Source: Caenorhabditis elegans (Eukaryota > Nematoda > Chromadorea > Rhabditida > Rhabditidae). Taken from it: DNA of 64,000 bases. The stretch covers positions 3,844,001 through 3,908,000 of the forward strand of contig NC_003281.10 in NCBI RefSeq assembly GCF_000002985.6, in the 5' to 3' direction. The first letter of the stretch is position 1, and each line of letters begins with the position of its first letter. Shown here piece after piece: positions 36,501 to 48,500 of this stretch. Position numbers and translations under genes: made by a program. A model generated the notes under the pieces. The model was not told where the DNA came from. It did not search any database and saw only the letters and a list, made by a program, of their open reading frames with translations.

Positions 36501-39500
36501 GGAATCTTCTTTTGTATGATCTTCTTTTTTCCTTCGAAACAAGTATAAAGTAGGATGTTGGCCAACGCAAGAGCAGCGTGTCGAAGGATGTCGGGACATT
36601 CGGGAGCTCGCTTGAATGTCAGGATGATATGGTCAATCACGTCAGTCTCGATTAGGCTGAAGAGGATGGAATTTACGTGTTAATGCAGGTATGAAAATCC
36701 CCACAGTAAAATGTTCTGAGAAAATGACTCAAAATTGGGAGCACGGTTGATATGGATGGCCCGACATCTACCGGGTCCCGCATTTCAATCCGTTGTTTAG
36801 AAAACTTAAAGTTTTGGGAAGCAGCCGACGAATTACGGTATCTTGGAATGGCTAAAGCTGACCCCGTGGAACCCGGCAGATGCCGGGCAAAAATTTTCTC
36901 AGAAAATGTGGAAGATACTTGAATTGAACCTGCCTAGTTAGAACCTCAATACTCACCTCAATGAAACAGCGTTACTGTGCTTGAACAGATTTCCAATTAA
37001 ACTCAGGCTTAACCTCTGTTGATCTGGGGTCTTATTCAACTTCATGGCGACGATCATGATTTTCTTGGTGTAAGACTAAAAAATTAGGTTTTTTTTCCCA
37101 AATTTCTATCAAAAATCCCTACCTTATTAACGATATACTCGAGATTTGCACTGCTCGTACACTCTTCCAACACTTTTCCACATTCCATTCTCACTTGATC
37201 ACATGCGGCAGTGTTCGGGCTTATGAACATTTTGATAAGCTTATCAAAATAGTCTCGATCACGAAGATAATCGCATAGTGCATTCGCAAGATCAGCTGAC
37301 ACTTTTGGCGTGTTCCACACTTTTCGCATCAATTTTCGAACTATTGTGCAGCCCTGGAAATTAAATTTTTAAAAGTTTCTGTTAGTTTTTGTTTGTGGAG
37401 TTCATGGTACTTATTTCAGGGCTGAAATTTAAAAGACTTTTTGAAGCAAATTAAAGAGCAACTTTCTGTCACACAGTGCCAACTATCTTATTGGATTTTT
37501 TTCAAACCTTTGCGTTAAGAAAGCAATTTAAAAATTTCTAAATCAAACATCAGAACTATTTATAAAAAATTGGCATCTTCAGTGTTTTTTTTCAATTATT
37601 TATTTATTTTTTTGTTCAAAAATCTCATACCTCAATAATATTAGCATCCTCAACTTTTGCAATTTCCTCAAAAGCCTTATCCATCATAGCCTGATACTTT
37701 GACAATTTCGTCTTCAACGTGTGCATCATTGCCACCTGTTCCGTATTCGACATTTTCGTGCTCGGATTCACAACAGAGTCCTGTTGAATTAAAAACCGTG
37801 CCGTCCCTGACGTAGATCTCTGATCTACGGGGGAAAGTTCGTCCATATGCGTTTTTTCGGCCGCGGGTAGGCTTGCACCGGCAGTCGATCCTTCTGATTT
37901 AAACCTGCGATACTCGGATTCTTTCCTCACTTGGCCATTATGCATTTCTTCTTCTGAACCGTTACATGGTGTTGAGAGACTTTGTTGGAGACGGGCTTCA
38001 TGAATCTGGAAATGTATTGACCATATCATCCTGACATTGTTTTAAGTTAGGTAAGTTTTAAGAAGCAGCCGACGTCTAACGGGCTGTCTCATGCGGCGGG
38101 ATGCCAAGAACAACCCGTGAGGCGTCGGTTGCAGTTTGAAAGTTTTTCGTTACTTTTTCGTGTTCACCACAGATTTTTAGGGTCTTTAGGAAATATAGTT
38201 TAGTCAAAATTATTTTTAAAAAGTTTCAGAATGCATCCGACGTCTTACGGATTGTTTCTTTCAAGACATCATCCCGCAAGGCGTCCGCTGCAAAAAAAAA
38301 ACTCACCAAGCTAACTGATACTGTAGACAGTGCTGGCGTAATTCGCCCATTTGGTATCGGAGTTCCATTCGATAATATAGTAGGGTACAGATCGCCATTT
38401 GTCAAAGGCGCTGGCTGAGTAGGACAAGGAGGTGCTGATTTCGGAGGTAGAGGTACTGATATTGAGGGTGGATCAACTGGGGATCCAGGTACACTTGGAC
38501 TGGACAGATCATCATCATCGTCCAACTCGAAGAATGCGTCGTCAGTTCTGGAAATTTATTGAAAATTAATTTAAAGAATTTTAAGACATATGTATATATT
38601 TCAATTTTTTTTGAAAATATTCTACCCATACTTTATAATCAAGTTATGAATATTTCGAACTTTCTTAGGTGGCGCCGTTGTTCCAACGCCGCCACGTGGC
38701 ACTGCAGAGGCGATCTCCAGGATTCTGAGAGTGGTTTTTTTGAGAAAAAAAAAATTGAGTTTCCGAGTGATAATTAGAAGAAATCACAACAAGATTTTAG
38801 AATTTTGCGCGTAAAATGTTTGTCTACAAGGTAGGCTTGCCTGCCTTTAAGGGGGCTATCAATCAAGTGTATCGTCAATTTTTTTAAATATTTTATGGGG
38901 GTTTAAGGGAAAATTAAACCAAAATTTGAAAGAAAATATTTTCCTTTTTCGATTTTCAGAAAACTTCCCGTAATTAGTTGATAGGTAGGCACGTTGGCAG
39001 GCTTATTTTCAAGCTTTTTTGCAAAAAAATTTTTTTTTCTTTTTTGCAAAAAAGGAGTAACCTAGATTATAATGAAAACTAATGGAAAATGAAATAGGAC
39101 GAAAGTAATAAGCAGCAAAAAAAGAGAAAAACAAGTCGAAAATAAAAGAAAAAAGGAAAACGAGAAGGGTCCTCTTGTTCTCCCTTTTCAAGCCCCTTCT
39201 CTCAGGATCCTCTCCCCCTGATTTTCTCTCTCATTAGGAATTCATGAGCGGTGTGTGTATGTGTGTACGTAAGCAAAAGAAGGGGAGCATCAGTAGAAAA
39301 AGCATAAGAAGGAGAAGCTTCAAGAGTGAACAACCTTGGAAAAATATCATGAAATTAGAAGAGACGCAGAGATGGAGAGATAGAGAAACAGCCAATTTCG
39401 GGATATTTAATCCAAATGTTTTCGTATTTTCACACCACCGCTTGTCATCATCCTCATCTCCTCTTATATCTCTTTTTGCTCTTGAAATTGGCCAAATTTC

Positions 39501-42500
39501 AATGAGAATTTAATTTTAATCATGATTTTTTATTTGAGTCAAAAAAATCGGGAAAAAAACTAGAAAATACGAGTGTTTTTCTGAGTCTTGTAGAGAATGG
39601 GTTGTAAGTTATAATTATGGTATACGACGATATTTTTCAAAGAACGTTTGAGATATTTTACTATCGAGGTGCAGAAATTTCATAAATTAGTAGAGAAAAG
39701 TTAGAAAAACTTAGAAAGCAGCTGACGTTCTATTGGCTGCTTCTAAGATCACCCATCAGGTGTCGGCTGCAAAGACTTATCAACTTAATTTAGATAAAAA
39801 TTATTGCAGCAAAAAACTGCTTTGCGCACGAAAAATTTTGAATTCCCACTCGATCAACTGGCGCCGACCAATCAGCGACGTTGGCCACGCTCTTCGGACG
39901 TCGCTCATTGGGCGGAACTCTTTTTATTTGCGCGAATAGTTTCATGATTCTTAAAAACCGTCAAAGTCAATTTATGAAACTGCCAAAGAATTCCAAACTT
40001 CTTTGTTCCTATTGTTGCCTACAACGCGACTTACGTCTTTCTCGCGCCTACTTTCAAGGTACATGAAAATAAAGTTAAAAGAAAAAAGGACGGCAGGCAG
40101 GCCTGTAGGTAGGCACGTAGGCATAAAAATAATCCATTCGAAACTGTGCTAGTTCCTCAATGTGTCACAATATAAAAAATTTTTTTTGTTGTAAGTTTTG
40201 ATTGACTCAAAGAACATCAAATAAAAACTGTCCCACAAAATACGAGAAAATGCATAAAAATCAGGAAAAAGTCATCCATAAAATATTAAAGTCTTGCTTT
40301 TCACCACAAACCAATCCCTTTTTATTGCGGCCTCATAATTGCCAGGTTTGTCTTAGTTGTCGTCTGTTATCTCATAATTTCAGATCAAATGATTTCATTT
40401 TTTTTGTCGAATTGAGAAAAAACCGACATCACTATTTGATTCGCATTCGATAGTACCTATTTTTGCAGATTTCGGAGATGTCATTAAACGAAAAAATGAC
40501 GAATTTCAATATGTTTTCTTGTTTATTTTTGAATTTTTAAATAAAATTTCAAAAGTGAGATCAATCATCATAGGTGGAGCTTGAACAAAATACTTTTAGT
40601 CAACACACTAGGCACTTTAAGCAGGTTTAAAGTCGGCCTAGGTAAGCAGGTCTTGTAGGCACGTAGACAGGCCGCGTAGGTGTGTAGACAAGCCTTGATG
40701 TCATGTGGGCATGAAGGCAGACTATGTAGGAATTAAGGTATGAAGAAAGAGCTTGAACTCATGTAGGCATGTAGGCAGGACATAGTGTCAGTTTCGGTGT
40801 TTGAAGGCATGCGTGGTTTTCAGGCCAGGGTGCTTTCTACACGCCTGCCTACATGCCTTTTCCATGCCTACCTGCCTAAGAGGCTTTTTTTTATTTACAA
40901 AAATTTCAAACATTGTAACAATTTCGAACAATTTTTAATTTTTATTTTTAAAAATAACGCAACATCCAAAAGAACGCGGTCCAAAAATTTGAAATAAAAT
41001 TTGTTCAAAAACATATTTTTTAGAAAAAATTAGTACAAATCAATTTCAAATCCATACATAAATTTTCCGTTTAATTTCCCAAAAAAGCGACAAATTGAGT
41101 GTGGGGGTGACATGCCTGAATGCTCAAAACCATAAAAAGTTGCTCTCTCTCCAGTCTTGCTCTTTTAGAGCCATGAATTGTCTAGCAATCTCTCAATTTT
41201 CAGCTCTATTTTTCTCGGAAAAAAAGGCATTCGCATAAAATGGTCGAGACTGGAAAATGAGGGAATTGTCAGCGCCGGACGAGAAATTTGTTTAAAAGAA
41301 AAAAATAGAATAGAAAACAAATCATTTGAGGATTAGGCTACGAAATTAACGTCTTAAAATGTCTCTTCTTTCAGTTTACAAAAAAAAATGCAAATAAAAT
41401 ATTCACTTCCATCCTCCGTCTAAATCGGGATTAGTCCCTTTGGATTAGGCACTAAAATTGGTGGTGGCGCACCGCCCATGTCTTTAAGAACGATTTTTGA
41501 TGAGTACGGAAATGTCTGCCTGCCTGCCTACTGTAAAACATGTGGTAGGCAGGTAGGTAGGCAGACAGTCTATAGAGAGAAACCTGGAAAACTTGAAAAA
41601 TGGGAAAATTCGGATATTGGCCTGTAATTTTTGTAATTTTATAAAATAAAAACTTGCTAAATACAAACAGGTATGTACAAATGCTACAAAGATGAAATTT
41701 CAGTCTGCATGTACCTGCCTGCCTACGCCTACCTGCACTTTAAAATTTTTCAAAAAGACGACGAACTCAGCAAAACTAAAAAACCAACTTTTGAAATTCC
41801 GGCACATACAAAGCAACGAGAACAAACAAATGCCCATCCCCCACAATTTTAATGAAATTCAAAAATTCGCCGGCTTAATCTGATCCGAAAAAAAAATTTG
41901 GAAATTTGAATTTCAAATTTCCCGCCCAATTTTCAACAAGCAAACAGCTGAGTGATAGAAAAATGGAGAAAAAGTTGGAAAAAAGAACGGAAAAAAGACT
42001 GGGATGTTATGGAACATGTATGACAATAGTGGGGTGTGGTTATACAAAACAAACTGTTTTTTTTTGTTCATTTTTTGGAAAGAAAGTTCTGGAAGAATAT
42101 AAATGAAATATTTGGAATCAGGAAGAGAAGGAGAAACGCGTGGGAATCTAAGAACAAGTAGGCGGAGTTTTATGGAATTTTCTACAGATTGTTTACAGTT
42201 GTGATATATTGAAATGAAAAAAGAATGAATGGAAAGGATGGTTTATTTTTAATTTTGTTTTTGAAAATTGAATTTTTAAACTAACAATGGTATTTTCTGC
42301 TTATGATTAAAATATAACCCGAAACAAAAATTCTAAAACTTCCTAGAAAAAATTGAAAAAAATAAAAAAGTTTAAAAAAATTTTTTAAATTAAAATTTTA
42401 ATTTTTTTACACAGCTTCTGAATGTTTTTTGAAAGCTGTAACTTTTTAATTTAATTTTTTAATTCAGATTTTTGAATATTGAAATTCCTTTTTCCATTGA

Positions 42501-45500
42501 AAATAATTTATAAAAATTTGGCAATATATATTTTTTTTAAAGTGTGTGCCGAAAAATTAAAATTTCTCCTAAAACTCAGATAATTTTTTTCCCGATTAAT
42601 TTTAAATTTAGAATCGATAAAATAATTGAAGTCTCTGGTTTTAATATTGAAAATTATTAAAAGAAAATTATTTTTTTGAATTAAAAAAATAAATTGGAGA
42701 TATCCAGATTTTTTCAAAACTCAATTTTTTTCAATTTCAGATGATTATAAAAATCCCAAAAAATGGAAAAATCTTAAAATTATTTTGAAAATAGTGAGAC
42801 TTTAAAAATAATCATAGTTTTTGGTTTAATTATTTAATTATTCAAATATTTATTTTTGAATTTAAAGAACGTTTGATTCTGGAAATCCTTGAAACTAAAT
42901 TAAATTAAAATTAAAGTTTAAATTTTTCTCATTTGTGTTTTTTTGTAAAAAAACCGATCGAAAAACAAAATCAAAAATTCCATTTCCAATTGGAAATAGA
43001 ATGATTAAAAGAATCGTTTAAAAGTTGTGCGCCAGTGCAACTATTCTCGACCAATAAAAATTCCATAAAAGTTCAAATAAAAATCATACACCTTATTTTC
43101 CAAAAAAATACTTTTTTGGGACGCAAAGCTGATAACAACTGAAACTCAAAACTAAAAAAAAACCTATAAGTTTTTTCAAACCCAATTTTCAAAAAAAAAA
43201 AGTTGCATCTTTGTATCTTTGTTAGTTTTTGCCAAGGGAAAGGTAATATGATTTTAAAATTAAATTTCATTTTTAATTAGCCCTCTTCAGCTTCAATCCC
43301 TCAACAGTTCGAAATAACTAATTTTTCATTTCAATTTTTTCCAAAAAAAAAAAAACTCACGAAGTGGTCTCCCCATCCTGCTCGTTTTGCAAAGCCATCA
43401 GATATCTATGCTGAATTTCTCGAAAATCGAAATCAGTTGATAGCTCTGGAGTGATCAGATCATCATCCTTCGCGTCTTCCGAAGGTACAGTAGGCAAAGA
43501 ATGAGCTTGAGCAATTTTAAGACTCCGACGAAGCGGGAATCGTTGATTATTGTTATTCAGAGATTGGAACGACGGACTTGGTCTCGGTGGTTTTCGATTC
43601 GGGAGCATTTGAGCACCAATTCGAGGAGGAGAAGATGAGAGAGTTGTAAGAAAATGGGTGAAAAAAGTGTGTTCTTCCTTTTCTCCCTGTTTCTCTTACA
43701 CACTCTGTATACAGTGTGTCCTCGACCGTCGGTTCAGACAGGTATTGCGGGGATGGGCGGCGTTTCAAATTCTTCCACCTTCCCGTATACTTCTCTATGT
43801 CTCTTTTTGACCATCTCTACTACGGGCGCTTCTTCTCTTTGAGGGAACTTGTGTGTCGATTGTTTGATAAGATGAGCGGGTAATTTGGACGTGGTTGAGA
43901 AATAGCACAGGCATTATAAGAAACTCTTTGGAGGGCCACCTTGTTTGCATTCGCACCCATTGAAGAATGTTAAATGTTAACTTATGCAGTACTTGACTAT
44001 ACTTGCTGCTAATTTATTACTATCATATTGCCCCAGATACCGTACTCCTCCTACTAATCTTGTCAAACTTCAACTTTCGGTGCGATAATTCCACTTTAGA
44101 ATCAAAAATCAAAATGGAAGTGTTGAAAAACGTTTCAATAATTTTAAAATTACATTTAAAATTATATATTTTAAAATTATATTGTATTGTATTGTTGAAA
44201 AGTTTGGAAAAAATTGCATTTTGCCAGCGTCTTAAATTGGTTTTTCGGCAATTTCTGTCAGCTTTTGAGATACTTTTCGCATGTTTCTATACAGCCATAT
44301 TAAGTTCTAATTTTCAAAGTTGAAATATCGTACTAAAATTAGCAGTTTTGAAAATTTTCCGCCCTAGCCTCTTCTGATTTTGCAACCCGATTTCTCTAAT
44401 TTGAAAGCTTGTAACTAATTGTAAGCTATTTCTAGGTTTATTAAAAATTTAGCTATTCAAAATGTAGATATATATTTAACAAAAAATTTTACCGGTTAAA
44501 ACCATTTTTGAAACCAAAGATAACTATGATATGGACTTTTAAAATCTAGTCATGTCAGGTTTTAAATTTAAAATCTCATATTTTTGTCCTAATCAAAACT
44601 TGCTAAAGTAAGATTTTTGAATTTAAGAATATTTCCCAACAATAATTAAATGTTTCATTTCAATGTATCTAATTCATAAAAAACTATCAAAAAGTTGACT
44701 CCTTGGCTCCGAGACCCAAAGTTCAGTCATTTAGTCGACCTTTGATAGCAACTATGTTGACAAACACATTTTCGAAATTTTACCGCACATCATTCCCTCC
44801 TGCAGAAACGATGCTGCTTCGGTAGAAAATGGAAAGTGGACAAATTCGAGGAATAGATTTGATGATGAGATTAAAATGTGTTTCCCGCTTCCCCTATGTG
44901 AAGACGATTGGTGAAAATAAAGAAATGAACGAACAGAGAACAGTTTAGAGGTCGATTTTTCACTGGGGGCCACTTGAAAAAAAAACTAGCCCAAATAGTC
45001 AGAAGTTGGGGACGATATTCCAGTTTATCAAATGATTTTATTTTTCAAATATAGCTTTGCAGTTTTTTTGTAAACTGATACCTTATGAGTTTGAAACTTT
45101 CAAAACAGTTTTCCTTGGGCATCCTATCTAAGAGGTTTTCACCTTAAAGTTGATAAGAAAATGGGCGCTCAGATAGCGGAAGAAAACACGCACAATTTGC
45201 ACAATTATATAGGTTCTCAGAAAGTTTTTTGTCAACCTGGGGTATCTAGGTTACTTTTAGCTAGGCCATGGTTTATAGAACAAGCTGTTTTACCATTTTA
45301 CCCCGAAACTTGAAGTTTGCTCTTTTGAGCTTTCCTCACCCTTGAATGTAAATAACTTCGTTATTTATAACTCACTTAACTGTTTCGTATTGATAGAGAA
45401 CACTAGGATTACAAATGTATTATCGTAAATTACAATGAGGAAGAAATGCAAACTTTAAGCGCACATAGCTCGGTTGTTTCAAATTGTATCAAAAAGTTGC

Positions 45501-48500
45501 TCACTACAAAAATGTAGAAAAATATTTGAATAACAGTTTTATAGTTGAAACTTTTTTGAAAAACCAAAAATAACAGAGATATGAGTTTTCAAAAATAGTT
45601 AATTCCTGCGATTTTTTTTTCGAAAAAACCAATGTTACGAAGGCAGAACCAGTTAAAGTTTCATTTTAGAGTAGATTTTCGTTTAAAAAAATTGTTATCG
45701 TAGATATGGACGGTCTCAGGTAGGCATGCCTTTTTCATACCTACCAACCCGCCTACCGTCTGTTATCTCATCTTTTTTTTTCATTATTTTATTCTAACTG
45801 TTTTTTTTTAATTTTTACCAGTAACAGGAACTAGGTGAGCATATAGACTCTTGGTAGACTGTAGGCACAAGGCAGGCGTGTAGGCACCTGAAAGGCGTCT
45901 AGGCACTAGCTAGGGGTGTAGGCACAAGGCAGGCATAGGTAGGCGTAGGTAAAATAAGGGATTGTTAAGAGTATCAAAAGGGTGTCTCAATAGACACGAT
46001 AAAAGTCAATACAGTTCTTTTCTTTAGTCTCGCACTGATCTTTCTCGTTATTATTTCTTCACTTTCATGCTCTTTCTTATGACTCATCTCCTATGTCTGT
46101 TTTGATGATGATGATGACAAACAAAGTGAGGAGGTTCTTTTTTTTTGAAAGAGAGAGAGAGTACAATAGTCTCTGCGCAGTGAAAAAGAGTACATAAAAC
46201 ATCGACTGCAGATACAGTTCCACTTGAATTCATGTCTATCTGACGTCATGTACATCTTCCAATGTAGTCGTCAGTATTCCGTCCCACTTGACATCATTTT
46301 TCTATGCTTTTATAGGTTAGAATGAGTCAGTTGTTTTTTGTGCACGCGTTGACGAAAAACCGTACTTGCGGGAGTTTTGAACAATAGAGGGAGATCGGGA
46401 GCAGACACATGAGAAGTTGAGCAAACTGAGAAATTGTGTGAAGAAAGGAAAAGAATGAGGAAGCTCACACGATGGAGATTCATAAGGGATCTTAGGGTAA
46501 ATTACATGATAAGTAGGTTTGTCTCATACCTACTGGCTACCACTTATTTTTCCAATATGGAATGAGCTCCGGCGCCGGTTCCAAAGAAAAGGTTCTTATG
46601 TATTTTGGCAGTGGTAGGCACGAAGTAGGCGTAGGCTTCCATGAAGGCAAGAACAAGTATTTTTAAAATTTACTGAACCACAAGAAATGAACTTATGCGC
46701 ATAAGTTAATGGTCAGTATAACATAACGGTCAGCTCCCATGCATGGGAGCTGACCGTAGTTTTTTAGCTCGAAATATTTAAAATTAAACTCAAAAAGTAT
46801 CTGATTTGCAGGAAACATAATTTTTTGAAAAAAATTTCAAGAGCCCTCAACTCCACACTTCAGAATCCTGGTATAAATATTTTTCCACTTCAGAAATGTC
46901 CCAAATTTTCAGCAAAAAACTCACCGTCCAAGTGGACTGCGGGGACTTCTGAAGCAAGATGCATCCTGTCTCGACAGTTGATTTCGTTCCGTTAGTATTT
47001 CCTCTCCCATCATCGTTCGAGCTTTTCCATTCTGAAACGAGAAAACAATGATATTGAAAGCTTAAATTTTAGGCAATTTGTATGAATTTTTAGAGGTTTT
47101 ATTTATTTATAATTTAGTTTATGGCCAGTCGGGAAACAGTTAAAAATTATTTGTACGGCTCTAACTATAAAATGGCCAAATAACATAATCTAAAATGTAT
47201 TTAAACAATTGATTAAAAAATTACATTTTTTGTATCGAATTCAATTTTCGAAATATTTGAAAAAAAAGTTTAACTTTTCAGAAGTTTTTTCTTTGAAACT
47301 TCCCACAATTGGTTGGCACATTATTCTAGGGAAGATTTTTTAAAGCAATTTGAAACAAAAAAAACTTACTTTGAGCGATTGTCGCCGTGTACCCACATCC
47401 TGGGAGACTAGGCTATTCGAATGAGTTAGATTGTGTTCGGAAGGAATGATTGGTCTGAAAATTATTAAAATTGAAGTAAGATTAATTGTGCAAAAGGGCA
47501 GAAAAACTGCAAGTTATGCTATGAAAATTTAAATTGAATTAATTACATTTTTTTGAAGGAATAATATTGATTTCATATGGGTCTGTTGTGCATTTCTCAG
47601 GCTCTTCAAGGCAAATTATATAACGTTTGAAAATTTTGGAAAAAAGGAATTTTTATGAGAAGAGTAGCTCAAATAAAGATGGATACAAAAAATTCTGGTG
47701 TTTTATAGAATTTGTAAATATCTATTAATGTTTGAAAACTACCTAAATTTTCAAAAAATGTGAACATCGGAAACAAAAATTTTCCATTTCCCAACAATCA
47801 AAGAATTCAGAAAAAAAAATTACAAACCAATTCAATGTTTCATGAAAGGTGGCGGAAAAATTTAGAAATTTTAGTAATTTATGAAAATCTAAAATTTTTC
47901 CATTTTCAGAAAAAAATCGATTTGCGAATATCTCGCTCGCGATTTGGAACTGTTTTGGCAGGCGGTGTGTAGGCATAGGAGGTGGCGTGTAGGCACAAGA
48001 AATGTGCAGGTCGCCTTGTAGACAGGCAGGCAGCCATTTTTGTGTTCTAGCTTTTACCAAAACCGAAACACTAAAATTGTGGCTCATTTTGAAAGCATTT
48101 TCAAAGATTTTTACCAAAACTTTTTCTTAAAGATTACCGTTTCCAAGACATTGAAAAATAACAGGAGACTCAGAGAATACGGTTTTCAGTAAATTAATCC
48201 TTGTCGAAATTGTTGTAATTTGAGGGGGGGGGGGGTATTGGAAGAGGCGAAGATTATCAAAACTACCCACCACCGGCCATGAATAATCCGGGCGGTTTAC
48301 AATGTTTTGTCCCTCTTCCTCTCTCAATTCCTTTCAAAAGTTCTAAATCGAATCGATTTGGAATGAATATAAAGAGATAGTTTCTTTTGAAGACTCGTTT
48401 GCCAAATTCATAAATCAATATGAAAAGGTGATTATAAGACTGTGATTGTCAAATAAGGTGTTAAGACTCAGGTCTGATTATGACACCTTTTACGTAGGTT

